Notes: generated from the letters alone by a model not told the origin. Numbered from the stretch's first letter, positions 7,901 to 16,754 are shown. The stretch is DNA of 64,000 bases from Butyricimonas virosa (GCF_025148635.1 NZ_CP102269.1:124001-188000); one strand, 5' to 3'. Numbers and translations: made by a program.

Positions 7901-10449
7901 AAAAAGCATACCGTGCCGGGGAGAAAATAAAAATCACCTTCCCTTCTTCCGAGGGTAGCGTGGCACTCGTGAGCGTTGAAAACGGGAAAACCGTAAAAGA
8001 CATATTCCGTGTTCCCACATCTGCCGGCTCCACCTCTTTCGAGATTGATGCGAACAGTGAAATGTGTCCTAACATTTATGTCAATGTCTCCCTCATACAA
8101 CCCCACAAGAACCGGAACAACGACAAACCGATCCGTCTATACGGTGTACTGAACATCAATATTGATGATCCTAATTTACGCCTGACCCCGAAGATCGATA
8201 TGGCACGGGAACTTCGCCCATCACAGGATTTCACGGTTTCCGTGAGTGAAAAGGACGGAAAACCGATGACCTATTCCATTGCCATTGTCGATGAAGGATT
8301 GTTGTCCCTAACCTCCTTCAAGACACCGAATCCCTTCCCCGCATTTTATGCCAGAGAGGCCCTCGGAGTGAAAACTTGGGATTTCTACGATGATGTCATC
8401 GGAGCCTTCGGGGGACGCTTGGAAAAAGCGTTTGCCGTGGGTGGTGACGAATCTCTGGAACCGGAAGAAAACCGGAAAAGCGATCGTTTTACCCCCGTGG
8501 TAATCTTTAAAGGTCCGTTTAGCATCAAGAGTGGAGAAAAGAAAACGCACACCTTCCGGATGCCTGAATACATCGGGGAAGTACGTACGATGGTTATTGC
8601 CGAAGACAACGGACGTTATGGTTCCGCCTCGCAAAGTACCAAAGTCAACAAACCGTTGATGCTCAACGTCACGATGCCTCGCCTGTTCACCCCGGGAGAC
8701 GTGATCGAAATTCCGGTGACCCTGTTCGCCATGAAAGAGAACATCAAGAATGTTACCGTGAACATTAAAACCGATGATAAAATCGAAATCATTGAACCCG
8801 CAAGCAAAGAAGCTCACTTCTCCGGTACGGGAGAACAGATCATATTTTTCAAGGTAAAAATCAAGGAAAACATCGGTAAATCCACGTTGACCTTCACGGC
8901 ACAAAGCGGTTCGGAAAAAGCCCATTTCAGCTGTGATGTTGACATCCGCGTACCGAATCCCAAGGTCACCCGGGTAGACGCACGGGAAGTGGCAAGTGGC
9001 GAAACCATCACGTTCAACAACACGATGGAAGGCCTGGAACCCGCTTCATTCCTCGAAATCACGTCTATCCCCGCACTAAACCTAGAACAACGTCTCAGCT
9101 ATCTGATTCGCTACCCTCACGGATGCGGTGAGCAAATCACCTCTGCGGTATTCCCGCAACTCATGCTCGACCGGATCATGGATCTCAGCGAGGCACAAAA
9201 AGTAACCGCAGAATTGCACGTGAAAGACGTTATTTCCCGCTTGCGCAACTATCAAGTAAGCAACGGCGGATTCAGCTACTGGTCGAATTCCAACTACGTT
9301 TCCGACTGGGTTTCCACGTACATCACCGACTTCTTAATTCAAGCCGAGAAAGTCGGTTATCGAATCCCGACTTCCATGAAAAACTCCGCCCTTGACTACC
9401 TGGCCAAACAAGCAAACGCTTGGCGACGGGGAGATTACTACTCGGAAATCGAACAATCCTATCGTCTCTACGTACTTGCTCTTGCCGGCAAACCCAATAT
9501 GGCAGCCATGAACCGGATGAAGGAAGACACCTACAAGAACCCGATCGCCCGCTGGCAACTGGCAGGAGCCTACGCTTTGGGCAAACACGAAAAGATTGCC
9601 AAAGCACTGATAGCCAATCTTCCGGCAGAAGCTGAACTATATCGTCAGCTTGGCAGATGTTACGGTTCTGACCTCCGCGACAACGCTATCATCATGCAAA
9701 GCATGATCAACATGGATATGAAAGACGAGGCATACAAGCTCATGCAGAAAATGGCCCGCAAATTCGCATCCAACGAATGGTTAAGTACCCAAGAAAGTGC
9801 TTTTGGTCTGTGCGCTATCGGTAACTACGTGGAACGATACTTCAAGGATGGCAATGGTATTGATGTCCAAATCGGAAAAGACACTTACAAGACGACAAAA
9901 ACCGTGTTGCAAAAAGAGTTGGTCGTGAAGAATAATAAATCGGAAGTGACCGTGAAAAACAACTCTTCGGGAACGCTTCACGTGCGTACCATCAATAGCT
10001 CTACCCCATTAGGAGTGATCACGCAAAGCGAAATATCCGGGTTGAAAATGGCGGTCAACTATTACCGTAACGGCACTCGGAACAACGAACCCAATTATAA
10101 ACAAGGAGAAGACATCGTGGCCGAAATCACGATCCAAAATACCGGAAATATCGGTTTATACGAGGAATTGGCATTAACCTTCATGTTCCCCTCCGGCTTC
10201 GAGTTCCTCAATGAACGTCTCACGACAGGCGTGAACCCGTTCCAAGGAACCGACAACGTGGACATCCGGGATGACCGGGCATACCTCTATTTCTCGCTAA
10301 AACAAGGCCAATCGAAAACTTTCAAACTTCGCTTTAATGCAGCGTACTCCGGAACGTACCTACTTCCAGCCATCACCTGCTCGGCGATGTACGATAACTC
10401 GATTACTGCCACCCTTCCGGGAAACACGATCACGATAAACAGAGAATGA
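4984..10449 (+). CDS. Alpha-2-macroglobulin family lipoprotein
   Basis: At 1821 aa this matches large bacterial alpha-2-macroglobulins, periplasmic protease traps anchored to a membrane. The signal peptide ends in a lipobox (ILSC, Cys20). An Ig-like N-terminal region is followed by the macroglobulin MG domains, with GFIYGERGVWRPGNEI marking the bait-region side near residue 610 and an EYIGEVRTMVIAED segment near residue 1195. The thioester motif is intact: YPHGCGEQ, Cys1381. The alpha-helical thioester domain follows, with SNGGFSYWSN at about 1425. An acidic, Tyr-rich patch around residues 460-485 is low complexity. The bacterial partner PbpC is not adjacent. It is transcribed away from ugd, probably as a single gene. 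Confidence 0.9.
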   Translation: MKKRIFLFPLLLLMITILSCKDKTKEQSKLEYSKYISGFTQGMIKSSDPIYVRLENNVLQAGDSLPMQIEKLLKISPKAEGTVSLRDGNIIEFTPTKPLKNGQTYDISLYLDKLGKVPSDLSTFRFSVKVLPLVFAFQEGSLNIDPTDNNRFSYRASITNSDAVAPSEIELLVKATINGLSHRLEWEHTPYIHYFTIPDISRTDETQSLELSFDKKVKNGNDLIVEIPGSKIFSILEVKASDENSQTIDITLSDNVDASQDLQGLITVDGVNRLNFNAQGNIIRVYSNERDKMQGVVQVNIYKGIKNSFGEKLKSDATYNVSFASAKPAVAFIGEGTFTPAEGNVLIPFSAVALKAVQLHVVKIFNQNMNFYLQDGNYNYSSDYLLRRVGRIILDKKIPLEKEGHPIDANKWQDYTINLADHIQLEKGVIYRIQLKFQKSYTTLACANEGQNGITENDWDSSFDDDNYDDDDYYYNYPSDYSWEERDDPCSNSYYYVSDRFPRRNLIVTSLGLTAKTGSDGKYVVAVNDLLTAAPVENCKILFFNYQNQKIDSAVTNNSGIVTARVQGKPFIVLAVKGNDKAYLKVNDANSLSYSNFDISGEVVQQGIKGFIYGERGVWRPGNEIHLSFMLEDKEKTIPMGHPIIAELYDPNGNVVQTKREGRNEHGLYCFTFKTDEQAVTGYWRAVVRIGGVSFWKTVRIESIKPNRLSIVTNLPNDILGNGIPDNSIPVQTRWLHGAKTSSLKVNTELKLSQSNTTFPGYKEYSFDDRSRYFNSTTTTFFEGTTDAEGNFTLSADEISTENAPGMLNALFTLRVFEPGGDFSITTAGFKYSPYKEYVGVKLPDSEDNWYSAGKPIPIAGAVLTADGKPVSDREIEVEVYTLEWRWWWDSERDNIGSYVNRSYRKPVFNKTVKSQNGKFNIDVTCNQWGRYYVIARDKFSGHSCGTTFYVSSWRNDMNIPGMASLLTLTSDKKAYRAGEKIKITFPSSEGSVALVSVENGKTVKDIFRVPTSAGSTSFEIDANSEMCPNIYVNVSLIQPHKNRNNDKPIRLYGVLNINIDDPNLRLTPKIDMARELRPSQDFTVSVSEKDGKPMTYSIAIVDEGLLSLTSFKTPNPFPAFYAREALGVKTWDFYDDVIGAFGGRLEKAFAVGGDESLEPEENRKSDRFTPVVIFKGPFSIKSGEKKTHTFRMPEYIGEVRTMVIAEDNGRYGSASQSTKVNKPLMLNVTMPRLFTPGDVIEIPVTLFAMKENIKNVTVNIKTDDKIEIIEPASKEAHFSGTGEQIIFFKVKIKENIGKSTLTFTAQSGSEKAHFSCDVDIRVPNPKVTRVDAREVASGETITFNNTMEGLEPASFLEITSIPALNLEQRLSYLIRYPHGCGEQITSAVFPQLMLDRIMDLSEAQKVTAELHVKDVISRLRNYQVSNGGFSYWSNSNYVSDWVSTYITDFLIQAEKVGYRIPTSMKNSALDYLAKQANAWRRGDYYSEIEQSYRLYVLALAGKPNMAAMNRMKEDTYKNPIARWQLAGAYALGKHEKIAKALIANLPAEAELYRQLGRCYGSDLRDNAIIMQSMINMDMKDEAYKLMQKMARKFASNEWLSTQESAFGLCAIGNYVERYFKDGNGIDVQIGKDTYKTTKTVLQKELVVKNNKSEVTVKNNSSGTLHVRTINSSTPLGVITQSEISGLKMAVNYYRNGTRNNEPNYKQGEDIVAEITIQNTGNIGLYEELALTFMFPSGFEFLNERLTTGVNPFQGTDNVDIRDDRAYLYFSLKQGQSKTFKLRFNAAYSGTYLLPAITCSAMYDNSITATLPGNTITINRE

Positions 10450-10460
10450 TTGATTTTAAA

Positions 10461-10542
10461 TTTTAGATTTTAGATTGAGTGATTTACGAATAATTAAAGC
10501 CTCATAAGGCCTATTTTCAAATTCTTCAATCTAAAATCTAAA
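10461..10542. repeat. Imperfect inverted repeat of TTTTAGATT units in the A2M-downstream spacer
   Basis: TTTTAGATTTTAGATTGA at 10461-10478 is answered by its near-complement at 10526-10542. Related TTTTAGATT units occur at about 3450-3475 and 56530-56540. The arms could form a weak AT-rich hairpin downstream of the A2M gene. Immediately after it come short direct repeats of the type AACTTGTAACCT, also echoed at about 14585-14615. The rest of 10450-10670 holds no gene. Confidence 0.45.
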
Positions 10543-10643
10543 TTAATAACCTGCAACTTGTAACCTACCAACCTGTAACTTGACTTCGGCAACATTTAAT
10601 ACATTTTTAAGAAAAAATTCATGCTTATTATTTAGAAATAGTC

Positions 10644-10651
10644 TACATTTG
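10644..10651 (+). promoter_or_regulatory. Probable -7 box for the His-rich protein/TonB receptor pair
   Basis: TACATTTG matches TAnnTTTG exactly and lies 19 bp before the ATG at 10671. No strong -33 element is visible. Confidence 0.4.
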
Positions 10652-10670
10652 TCAAGCAAACGATTTGGAT

Positions 10671-11033
10671 ATGTGCCGAGAAAATGTAAATAAACTGATA
10701 CACTTGTTCCTGCTAGCTCTGTTTCTGAGTTATTATGGAAGTATCACCTTTTTCTCGCATTATCACGTGGTTAACGGGGTTACGATTGTCCATTCCCATT
10801 TCTTTTGCGGTCACGCCGATGCTGACGGGAAAGCCGATCACACGCACTCCCCCAAGGAGCTGACGTTAATTGCCTACTTAACGACCTTCGTCACCCTGAT
10901 TAGCGCAGCGCTAATAGTACAGATCTCGTTCTCCGTAACCCGGAAACATTATCACATCCAGAATCAAGCAGACGAACCGGACAAGCAGTTTTTCACCTTA
11001 AGCCAACTCAGGGCTCCTCCCACATTCGCGTAA
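10671..11033 (+). CDS. Small His-rich membrane protein of unknown function
   Basis: The roughly 120-aa protein has a hydrophobic segment near the N-terminus (LIHLFLLALFLSYYGS) and a second one near residue 70 (LIAYLTTFVTLISAALIVQ). Between them is a His/Asp-rich loop (HYHVVNGVTIVHSHFF, then GHADADGKADHTHS). The ATG at 10671 is preferred to a TTG two codons upstream. The His-rich periplasmic loop and the TonB receptor 124 bp downstream suggest a metal- or metal-chelate-handling pair, but the family is not one I recognise and the metal is unknown. Confidence 0.6.
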   Translation: MCRENVNKLIHLFLLALFLSYYGSITFFSHYHVVNGVTIVHSHFFCGHADADGKADHTHSPKELTLIAYLTTFVTLISAALIVQISFSVTRKHYHIQNQADEPDKQFFTLSQLRAPPTFA

Positions 11034-11157
11034 TTAATTCCATTCCAAACTAAAGAGTATTTCCCAAAAGAAATACAAAGGACTATAATCGTCCCCACTT
11101 TAACAAAAAACAACCCTCATTACTCCACAGAAATGAGGTACAAATAATTACGTACAA

Positions 11158-13461
11158 ATGAAAAACTTATTTACACTCGTTATATTACTTTGCCCGGCCC
11201 TTTACGGTTGGGCTGATGAAGAAAACACCGCGAAGAAAGCCACGGACGCCCATATCACCGGACACATTATCCTGAAAGAGACCGGCGAACATCTCCCCTT
11301 CATGACCATATTACTAAAAGGAACCAATATCGGCACGGCCACGGACGAAACCGGACATTTCTTCCTGAAAAACCTACCGGAAGGAAAATACACGCTTCGA
11401 GTACAGGGTGTTGGTTACAAAAGTGCTGAAAAAGAGATCGTGATCGTGAAAGGAAAAACTCAAGAAGTCAACTTCGAAATCAGCGAGGACGCCGTTCTAC
11501 TTGACGGAGCCGTAGTTACCGCAAACCGGAATGAAACGGATCGAAGGGAAGCTCCCGTTATCGTCAACGTACTATCTCCCAAAGTATTCGAAAACACGAA
11601 CTCCGTGTGTTTATCCCAAGGATTAAACTTCCAACCGGGACTACGGGTAGAAAACAACTGCCAAAACTGCGGTTTCCAACAAGTGCGAATCAACGGACTG
11701 GATGGCCCCTACTCCCAGATATTAATCGACAGTCGTCCCATGTGCAGCTCGCTTGCCGGAGTGTACGGCTTGGAACAAATACCCGCCAACATGGTCGAAC
11801 GAGTAGAGATACTACGGGGTGGAGGCTCTGCCCTCTTCGGATCAAACGCCATAGCCGGAACAATCAACATCATCACGCGAGAACCCTTGTACAACTTTTT
11901 CCAAGTAGGGCATACCCTTTCCGCCATCGACGGGGAAAGTTTCGACAACGTAACCTCCTTCAACGGAGCCATTGTCAATGAGCAACGGGATGCCGGTATC
12001 TACCTGTTCGGGATGGTACGTGATCGCCAAGCTTATGATCATGACGATGACGGTTTTTCCGAACTGGGGAAAATAAATAGTACAACACTCGGTTTCAAGA
12101 CTTACTACAAACCGACTCATTTCAGTAAACTCACCCTGGAATACCATCACATCAAAGAATTCCGGCGGGGAGGAAACAATTTAGACAGACCTCCTCACGA
12201 GGCTGATGTGGCAGAACAAGCCGATCACAACATTCACGGCGGAAGCCTGAATTACTCCCTCTCGTCGAAGGACTACAAACACCGCCTGAACGTGTACTCT
12301 TCCATCCAGAACATCGGACGGGAATCCTACTACGGTGCCGGACGGGACACGAACGCTTACGGGAAAACCAAAGACTTCACGGTTGTGGGCGGAGCCCAGT
12401 ACTCCTACGATTTCGACAACTTCCTGTTTATGCCCTCTTCCCTCACCGCAGGAGTAGAATACTCCTACAACAAACTGAACGACCTCATGCTAGGTTACCA
12501 CAGGGAAATCAATCAAGAAGTCTCCGTGTACAGCGCGTACCTTCAAAACGAGTGGAAAACCGGACGTTTCAGCTTTCTATTAGGAGGACGTCTGGATAAA
12601 AACTCGGAAATCGACGATCCAATATTCAGTCCTCGCTTGAACATTCGTTATAACCCGATCCCCGATTTAAGCCTGCGGGCAAGCTATTCCGAAGGATTCC
12701 GGGCTCCCCAGACCTACGATGAGGACCTTCACGTGGCGGCCGTAGGCGGGGAAGTTACCCTAATACAAGTGGCAAAAGACTTGAAGACCGAACGTTCCCG
12801 CAGTTACAGCGCATCCGTGGATTATTATACCACCTGGGGTCCCGTGCAAATCAATCTCCTGCTGGAAGGATTCTACACGAGCCTCCACAACCCATTCGTG
12901 CTGGAAGAAATAGAATCAGATGACGAGAACAAAATACTGGAACGCCGTAACGGCTCAGATGCCGTGGTGAAAGGATTTAACCTTGAAGGCAAAATCGCCC
13001 CACACAAATCCGTACAACTACAATTCGGGGCAACCTTGCAAAGTAGTAAATACGATAAACCTGTCGCGTGGAGCAAAGACCCCGAAGTGGAAGCCTGTCG
13101 CAAACTGTTGCGTTCCCCCGACCAATACGGCTACGCCACGCTGAACCTGCTCCCGTTCAAAAGCTTCTCGGCAGCCCTCTCCGGAACTTACACGGGTCCG
13201 ATGTACGTGGGACACTCCGCCGGGTACATCGAAAAAGACGTGTTGAAAAAAACGGATTCTTTCTTTGACGCCACGATCAAATTGGCATACGACATCAAGA
13301 TCGGCAAAGGCTACACGCTCCAATTTAACATGGGGCTACAAAACGTATTCGACAGTTACCAGGACGACTTTGACAAGGGAGAATTCCGGGATTCCGGCTA
13401 CATTTACGGTCCGGGCTTGCCAAGAACCTATTTTGCAGGCTTGAAATTCGGAATATTCTAA
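11158..13461 (+). CDS. TonB-dependent receptor with carboxypeptidase-regulatory-like domain
   Basis: The 767-aa outer-membrane transporter carries a signal peptide (residues 1-20), a CarboxypepD_reg-like beta domain (about 32-105, with ATDETGHFFLKNLPEGKY), a plug domain (about 115-240, with VRINGLDGPYSQILIDSRP and VERVEILRGGGSALFGSNAI) and a 22-strand barrel ending in an aromatic residue (LKFGIF). The plug contains NNCQNCGFQQ, a CxxC pair. It imports a ligand using TonB energy. Barrel and plug resemble colicin I/vitamin/metal-chelate receptors rather than SusC (which is about 1000 aa and has a SusD partner, absent here). The preceding His-rich membrane protein makes a metal or haem-like ligand plausible. 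A terminator follows at once. Confidence 0.9.
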   Translation: MKNLFTLVILLCPALYGWADEENTAKKATDAHITGHIILKETGEHLPFMTILLKGTNIGTATDETGHFFLKNLPEGKYTLRVQGVGYKSAEKEIVIVKGKTQEVNFEISEDAVLLDGAVVTANRNETDRREAPVIVNVLSPKVFENTNSVCLSQGLNFQPGLRVENNCQNCGFQQVRINGLDGPYSQILIDSRPMCSSLAGVYGLEQIPANMVERVEILRGGGSALFGSNAIAGTINIITREPLYNFFQVGHTLSAIDGESFDNVTSFNGAIVNEQRDAGIYLFGMVRDRQAYDHDDDGFSELGKINSTTLGFKTYYKPTHFSKLTLEYHHIKEFRRGGNNLDRPPHEADVAEQADHNIHGGSLNYSLSSKDYKHRLNVYSSIQNIGRESYYGAGRDTNAYGKTKDFTVVGGAQYSYDFDNFLFMPSSLTAGVEYSYNKLNDLMLGYHREINQEVSVYSAYLQNEWKTGRFSFLLGGRLDKNSEIDDPIFSPRLNIRYNPIPDLSLRASYSEGFRAPQTYDEDLHVAAVGGEVTLIQVAKDLKTERSRSYSASVDYYTTWGPVQINLLLEGFYTSLHNPFVLEEIESDDENKILERRNGSDAVVKGFNLEGKIAPHKSVQLQFGATLQSSKYDKPVAWSKDPEVEACRKLLRSPDQYGYATLNLLPFKSFSAALSGTYTGPMYVGHSAGYIEKDVLKKTDSFFDATIKLAYDIKIGKGYTLQFNMGLQNVFDSYQDDFDKGEFRDSGYIYGPGLPRTYFAGLKFGIF

Positions 13462-13497
13462 AAATACTGTATCAAGATTTCGCTTTATTGACAAAGG

Positions 13498-13530
13498 GCC
13501 GAACCCGCAAGGTTCGGCTCTTTCTCTTTA
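13498..13530 (+). terminator. Rho-independent terminator after the TonB receptor
   Basis: GCCGAACC-cgcaa-GGTTCGGC is an 8-bp GC-rich stem with a 5-nt loop followed by a T-rich tail. It sits 36 bp past the receptor stop, between two convergent genes, and may act on both. Confidence 0.85.
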
Positions 13531-13566
13531 GGATTGAAGCGTACCTGCCTCGGTATCTCACAACAC

Positions 13567-14433
13567 CTATTCAACCACACATTCACCAACATCCTCTGTC
13601 GCCACCATCTTACTTTTATCCTGATTCAATCCCTCGTCTTTACCCGTTTCTCCGGTATTTTTCAAGGTATAGGTACCACTATCTTCCCGGTTAACCGTTT
13701 CTGAAGTGTTTTTCCCGTATTCAGTCCAGAGTAGTTTTACCGGTACAGACGTCTGTCCCTCAGGCACGATAGATGTCAAGTCGAAAGAAACCCGTCCCCG
13801 ACCCCAGGAATAATTCCCGCGATCGTTACCCGTGTCGGGCTTTTCACCGTAAGCGTTATGACGCAAGGTCACGTACACCGTGTCATTATGAGTCCCCACG
13901 TCGTCCTGTACCAAATTAATGAAGTGTTTCTCTTTAGACCCATCTTTTACCGGAATCCGGAACTCGACATTCAAGTATCTCCCACCGAACCACGCTTCTC
14001 GCACGTTGATCGGATCATTACCAATACTATCTTGCCGTACTTCCTCATCTTCATTAATGAACGACTGTTTTACCGGCACCTTCGTCAACACGTCATCAAC
14101 CCCGTAAAGACGAATGTAATAATTCATATTACCTTCCAACCCGGTCTCGTCACGTTCGCTACCCACGATCGAGTAATTCACGTACACCCGAAGATCTTCC
14201 TCTGCCCCGTCAAAATTAATAGGCATCCCTTCCGTTACGATCAGCCGGTTACCATCGTCCCGACGAATGGCAAACTTGGAACGGCTCCCATTATCAATTT
14301 TTTCGAGGTTACCATAACTAAGCCATGAGCCACCTCCGCCCACGTAGTAATATTCGTCATCATCGTCACAAGCTGTAAAACCCATCACGATCAACGAACA
14401 AATAAGTGCAAATTTCCATGTTTTATTTTTCAT
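13567..14433 (-). CDS. NigD-like lipoprotein
   Basis: The 288-aa protein has a lipoprotein signal (GFTAC, Cys22) followed by an Asp-rich linker (DDDDEYYY) and then two beta-rich domains resembling the OB-like N-domain and C-domain of Bacteroides NigD-like proteins: RRDDGNRLIVTEG, VNYSIVGSE, LNVEFRIP, HFINLVQDD and VYVTLRHNAYGE. NigD-like proteins are surface or periplasmic lipoproteins of uncertain function. The gene stands alone: it converges on the TonB receptor and diverges from the amidase. The C-terminal about 45 residues are polar and Thr/Glu-rich. Confidence 0.75.
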   Translation of the reverse strand: MKNKTWKFALICSLIVMGFTACDDDDEYYYVGGGGSWLSYGNLEKIDNGSRSKFAIRRDDGNRLIVTEGMPINFDGAEEDLRVYVNYSIVGSERDETGLEGNMNYYIRLYGVDDVLTKVPVKQSFINEDEEVRQDSIGNDPINVREAWFGGRYLNVEFRIPVKDGSKEKHFINLVQDDVGTHNDTVYVTLRHNAYGEKPDTGNDRGNYSWGRGRVSFDLTSIVPEGQTSVPVKLLWTEYGKNTSETVNREDSGTYTLKNTGETGKDEGLNQDKSKMVATEDVGECVVE

Positions 14434-14627
14434 AGCTGTTTTTTTTAATACATTAAATAGATGCTTACGTTTTTAAAAAGTTGCGTCAACAGGCTATATT
14501 ATTGCTTTTTTTAGAATTCGTTTCAAAATATTCAGACCCTCTAAAGCAACAAGTTACTAAATATTAAAACCCCTTGAAACAAAGCCCAAACCTACAACCT
14601 ATTACTTGCGACCTACAACAAAATCTA

Positions 14628-14635
14628 TATCTTTG
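14628..14635 (+). promoter_or_regulatory. Probable promoter of the amidase gene
   Basis: TATCTTTG matches TAnnTTTG and lies 10 bp before the first candidate ATG (14646). A CTTG at about 14605-14608 sits 19 bp upstream, the spacing expected for a Bacteroidetes -33 element. This also argues that translation starts at 14646/14652 and not at an in-frame ATG at 14574, which would precede the promoter. Confidence 0.5.
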
Positions 14636-14645
14636 TAACAAAATA

Positions 14646-15626
14646 ATGCCTATGAAACACTCGCTCGCTATACTTTCTTTTTTATTCCTAATTATCTTCA
14701 TGTTTCCCGCTACCGCACAGGAAACAGCCAAAGCAAACAAGGGAGAAGGAGTCCTGCAATTTTTAAAACGTTTCAATCGCACGAAATCATTTCATTTCGA
14801 CCGTTTCATCGAACTGAACCGGGATAAGCTGGACAAAAATAACGGCCTGAAACTCGGAGTCACATATTCCCTTCCTCCTTTAAACAATGAAGGAAACGAA
14901 CCTCTATTCGGAGAGAAACTGGCAAAATACACTATTGATTCCGACGAGTTAAACGGGGCCTGCTTTTATCTCGTGAGTGGACACGGGGGACCGGACCCCG
15001 GGGCCATCGGAGAATTACGGGGCCACCCGTTACACGAGGACGAGTACGCCTATGACATCATGCTCCGTCTGGCCCGTAACCTCATGTCAAAAGGAGCCAA
15101 AGTACACATCATCATCCAAGACGCAAAAGACGGCATACGCAACGATAAATACCTTGACGTCAGCGACCGGGAAACCTGTATGGGACAAGCCATTCCCTTG
15201 AACCAGGTCAAACGTCTGCAACAACGTTGCGACAAAATCAACGAACTATTCAAGAAAGACAAGGAACACTATCGCCGGGCTCTTTTTATTCACCTCGACA
15301 GCCGGAGCGAGAGTAAGCAAATAGACGTGTTTTTCTACCATTACGATGGAAGTGCCAAGGGCAAACATCTGGCAAACACGCTACAAAATGTTTTCAACCG
15401 GAAATACGACAAGCACCAACCCCTACGGGGTTTTTCCGGCACCGTGTCCCCACGTGACTTGTTCGTAATCAAGCAATCCCTACCCGTTGCCGTCTTCGTC
15501 GAGCTTGGCAATATCCAGAACAGCCGGGATCAGCAACGTTTCCTGCTGGACGATAACCGACAGGCTCTAGCAAATTGGATGTGCGAGGGACTTATCGAAG
15601 ATTATAAAAACTACAAGAATAAATAA
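14646..15626 (+). CDS. N-acetylmuramoyl-L-alanine amidase (Amidase_3)
   Basis: From the ATG at 14646 (or 14652) the protein has a signal peptide (LAILSFLFLIIFMFPATAQ), a pro-region of about 60 aa with a KLGVTYSLPPL motif common in Bacteroidetes amidases, then the zinc amidase domain. The zinc ligands are visible: His in SGHGGPDPGAIG, Glu in HEDEYAYD, a second His in LFIHLDSRSE, and the catalytic Glu in VFVELGNIQN. It cleaves the bond between MurNAc and L-Ala in peptidoglycan in the periplasm. The canonical SIHANA motif is replaced by FIHLDSR, as in a Bacteroidetes subgroup. Monocistronic, followed by a long palindrome. Confidence 0.88.
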   Translation: MPMKHSLAILSFLFLIIFMFPATAQETAKANKGEGVLQFLKRFNRTKSFHFDRFIELNRDKLDKNNGLKLGVTYSLPPLNNEGNEPLFGEKLAKYTIDSDELNGACFYLVSGHGGPDPGAIGELRGHPLHEDEYAYDIMLRLARNLMSKGAKVHIIIQDAKDGIRNDKYLDVSDRETCMGQAIPLNQVKRLQQRCDKINELFKKDKEHYRRALFIHLDSRSESKQIDVFFYHYDGSAKGKHLANTLQNVFNRKYDKHQPLRGFSGTVSPRDLFVIKQSLPVAVFVELGNIQNSRDQQRFLLDDNRQALANWMCEGLIEDYKNYKNK

Positions 15627-15761
15627 TGGTGATTATATACCATTTTGTCGTGAAATGCGAATTCCAGAATACAAGCCCCCAAGTATTACCACCCGTTATC
15701 AAATGGAAAAAGGATGAACACCTAGGGGAATTACCAGATAATCATAGATCAAAGACCTATT

Positions 15762-15805
15762 AACTTCGGTGCAAACACGTTCGTGAACGTCTTTGCACCG
15801 AAGTT
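15762..15805. repeat. 44-nt near-perfect palindrome downstream of the amidase
   Basis: The arm AACTTCGGTGCAAA is mirrored by TTTGCACCGAAGTT, and inside it ACGTTC/GAACGT are also paired, with a single C-C mismatch and a GT loop (20 of 21 positions paired). GATTCGAAGTTGAT follows, repeating part of the arm. There is no T-tract, so it is not a typical intrinsic terminator. The rest of 15627-15980 contains no gene that I can support; it borders the Rhs island. Confidence 0.7.
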
Positions 15806-15980
15806 GATTCGAAGTTGATACGTCTTTAATCTCCAAGTATATCGAATACGCAACGGGTAAACACCGTGTATTACCCTGAAAAGTTTACTGTAAAGTGAAG
15901 TAAACCAGTCTTAGGAAATTACAAGAGATTTATTGTTTCCTTCTCAATTACTGTAACTATATTTTTTGGGGTAAGTAACT

Positions 15981-16318
15981 TTATAACATAAAGTTTTCTA
16001 AGATACAAGTCAAAGAACTCCCGACTCGTATCGCCAGCTTCTCGCCGGAAGACGTGTAAATATAAGAAACTTTTTCATTTCCTATACTCACCGTTTCCGG
16101 TAAATTCAAGATATTATAACTGATACTCGCTCCTCGAAGACCGTCAACCGTCATGTTTCCCACAGCATCATAAGTGTATGAGGTCCAGTTATTTATCTTA
16201 CATACCTGGTTACCATCATACGTGCAAGACAATGACGAGGCAGCACCACTTGAACTCGTGCGGGTTAGCGAGGTCAGGTTACCGTTCAGATCGTACGTGA
16301 TGTCTCTCGAGTTGGCTC
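15981..16318 (-). pseudogene. A7: terminal remnant of an orphan Rhs cassette, tip lost
   Basis: From about 16318 the sequence encodes the conserved locus-A core (DITYDLNGNLTSLTRTSSSG, then NMTVDGLRGASISYNILNLPE, then a GEKLA-VGSSLT stretch). The reading breaks off after VGSSLT and ends at a stop at 15981, so the RHS-associated core, toxin tip and immunity gene are gone. The 5' edge is abrupt (NSR joined to DITYDL). It is the last and most worn unit of array A, with several substitutions (YDAVGN for YDAGGN, GNEKVSYIYTSS). Confidence 0.8.
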
Positions 16319-16419
16319 ATTTTAAACTATTTCCTTGCTAGAGGATAAACTAACACAAATACACTCAAAGAATCATTCATAACATCAAGACAACTAACAA
16401 GATAAAACAAATAATAAAA

Positions 16420-16459
16420 AGAGGAGGCTGTCAAAAATTGACAGCTCTAGTCTCCTCTC
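16420..16459 (-). terminator. Hairpin terminator between cassettes A6 and A7
   Basis: AGAGGAG...CTCCTCT form an outer stem, with an inner pair GCTGTCAA/TTGACAGC. On the minus strand the outer stem is followed by TTTTTATTATTTG, a usable T-tract. It closes the A6 toxin-immunity unit. Confidence 0.65.
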
Positions 16460-16484
16460 ACATTTCTCTGGCCAACTTTTTCAT

Positions 16485-16751
16485 TCAGATAAATTGATCT
16501 ACCATAATCATCAAGGCATGAATTGTTGCTTCATCGTCACAACTTTCTCCCAATCTTTCATCTAGCGATTTAATAAAAGAGCCAGAAGCCAATCCTCTTT
16601 TTACAATAATTAAATCCTGCACAAACTCATCTAGCAAGATCCAACAACTATAATTCAGTAACAATCTTTCTTCCGAAGTTGCACAACGAAGAAAACCATC
16701 TTCATTACCACCATACTTTTCATATATCTCAATACACTTCAATGTAATCAT
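16485..16751 (-). CDS. Putative immunity protein for the A6 toxin tip
   Basis: This 88-aa, mostly helical, acidic protein (CIEIYEKYGGNEDGFLRC...) starts 3 nt after the ancestral stop of the A6 tip (16755). This is the tight spacing seen for the other immunity genes here. No named family is recognised. It is intact although the tip before it carries a premature stop. It would bind and neutralise the A6 toxin in the cytoplasm (no signal peptide). Confidence 0.65.
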   Translation of the reverse strand: MITLKCIEIYEKYGGNEDGFLRCATSEERLLLNYSCWILLDEFVQDLIIVKRGLASGSFIKSLDERLGESCDDEATIHALMIMVDQFI

Positions 16752-16754
16752 AAC

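Noticed and set aside
8308..8925. 205-codon minus-strand open frame inside the alpha-2-macroglobulin gene
   Set aside because: It is antisense to a well-conserved coding frame and has no recognisable domain or start signals.
14574..14645. Earlier start for the amidase
   Set aside because: It would precede the probable promoter and the signal peptide; repeats similar to other spacers lie here.
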